From: Firmicutes bacterium CAG:110 | Lineage (GTDB): Bacteria > Bacillota > Clostridia > Oscillospirales > Oscillospiraceae | Length of the DNA: 11,746 nucleotides | Assembly (NCBI GenBank): GCA_000434635.1 | Contig: HF988020.1 | Location: 15,041-26,786 of the forward strand | Direction of reading: 5' to 3' | The notes under the pieces: model-generated | What the model saw: the letters and a program-made list of their open reading frames with translations, nothing else | Database searches by the model: none | What the model was told of the DNA's origin: nothing | Shown: positions 11,336 through 11,746 of the stretch, piece by piece | Layout: each line of letters begins with the position of its first letter | How positions within the stretch are numbered: the stretch's first letter is position 1 | Translations under genes and position numbers: made by a program

Positions 11336-11746
11336 ATGAAAGTTCAATTCATCGGTGCGACCCATGAAGTCACCGGCAGCTGTACGCTGCTGGAGGTAAG
11401 CGGCCGGTACTATCTGGTGGACTGCGGCATGGAGCAGGGGGAGGACATTTTCCAGAACGTCCCGCTGCCCGTTCCGGCGAATGCCATTGAAGCGGTGTTC
11501 CTGACCCACGCCCATATCGACCATTCCGGAATGCTCCCCAAGCTGTGCAAGGACGGTTTCCGGGGGCAGATCTACGCCACGGAGGCCACCTGCAATCTAT
11601 GCCGCATCATGCTCATGGACTCGGCGCACATTCAGGAATCGGAAGCCCAGTGGCGCACCCGCAAGGCCGAGCGCGCCGGGGAACGGGCCGTGGAGCCGGT
11701 ATACGACACCAACGACGCGGCGGCGGCTCTCCGGCTGCTCCGCCCC
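11336..11746 (+). CDS. MBL-fold metallohydrolase, beta-CASP RNA-exonuclease type (partial)
   Basis: Only the first 137 residues are in the window; the gene runs off the right edge. It begins MKVQFIGATHEVTGSCTLLE, then YYLVDCGMEQG, and has the zinc-binding motif HAHIDH at 58-63 in FLTHAHIDHSGMLPKL, the signature of metallo-beta-lactamase-fold hydrolases. DSAHIQESEAQWRTRKAERAG (about 95-115) is characteristic of the CPSF73/YSH1-like RNA-processing branch, which carries a beta-CASP domain after this point. The expected activity is RNA endo- or exonuclease; the substrate is unknown. The start has GGAGG 7 nt upstream of ATG 11336 and a dedicated promoter. Confidence 0.9.
   Translation, partial: MKVQFIGATHEVTGSCTLLEVSGRYYLVDCGMEQGEDIFQNVPLPVPANAIEAVFLTHAHIDHSGMLPKLCKDGFRGQIYATEATCNLCRIMLMDSAHIQESEAQWRTRKAERAGERAVEPVYDTNDAAAALRLLRP

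Noticed and set aside
1..11746. CRISPR arrays, insertion sequences, rRNA or phage genes
   Set aside because: No spaced repeats of suitable length, no transposase or integrase frames and no rRNA-like sequence were seen on either strand.

Overview
The window comes from a fairly G+C-rich bacterium whose genes strongly prefer G or C at third codon positions. Gram-positive style AGGAGG ribosome binding sites, a lipobox lipoprotein, a yybP-ykoY manganese riboswitch, a VanZ-like protein and a DUF4358-like lipoprotein beside MBOAT/DHHW genes point to a Clostridia-type Firmicute, probably Oscillospiraceae/Ruminococcaceae. The genus is not resolved. Most of the window looks like ordinary chromosomal housekeeping; I see no insertion sequence, phage, CRISPR array or toxin cluster.

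Layout. Bases 1-201 are low-information, apart from an open frame entering from the left edge. A visibly A/T-rich orphan gene of unknown function (202-519, minus) follows, then thioredoxin trxA (640-948, minus). Divergent from trxA, from a near-consensus promoter, runs a plus-strand set: a small Cys-rich protein with a winged-helix-like tail, then azlC and azlD (branched-chain amino acid exporter). The azlD terminator hairpin carries the -35 element of the next promoter in its loop. That promoter makes a yybP-ykoY Mn2+ riboswitch leader and then mntP (Mn2+ exporter), a VanZ-like membrane protein overlapping mntP by 4 nt, and a DUF4358-like lipoprotein 3 nt further on. A strong intrinsic terminator follows, and then an MBOAT O-acyltransferase and a DHHW-type partner, a typical extracytoplasmic polymer O-acetylation pair with no clear promoter of its own.

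Convergent to these, on the minus strand, are tRNA-Val(CAC) and tRNA-Gln(CTG), read from one promoter and ended by an intrinsic terminator. Upstream of them, also on the minus strand, is a RodA/FtsW-family SEDS peptidoglycan polymerase with a TTG start. A roughly 490-nt intergenic region separates it from glgP. It is the most regulatory-looking part of the window: two plus-strand promoters, a cre/LacI-type palindrome just after the first, three tandem 11-bp repeats, and a terminator-like hairpin whose 3' arm is duplicated about 100 nt upstream. glgP (glycogen phosphorylase, 777 aa) is complete. The window ends inside a metallo-beta-lactamase-fold, beta-CASP-type nuclease gene with its own promoter.

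How it fits together: thioredoxin serves redox balance; AzlCD and MntP are exporters; VanZ-like, lipoprotein, MBOAT, DHHW and SEDS proteins act at the cell envelope; GlgP mobilises stored glycogen. The least expected link is a manganese riboswitch placed at the head of a transcript that runs into envelope genes, and an elaborate leader in front of glgP.
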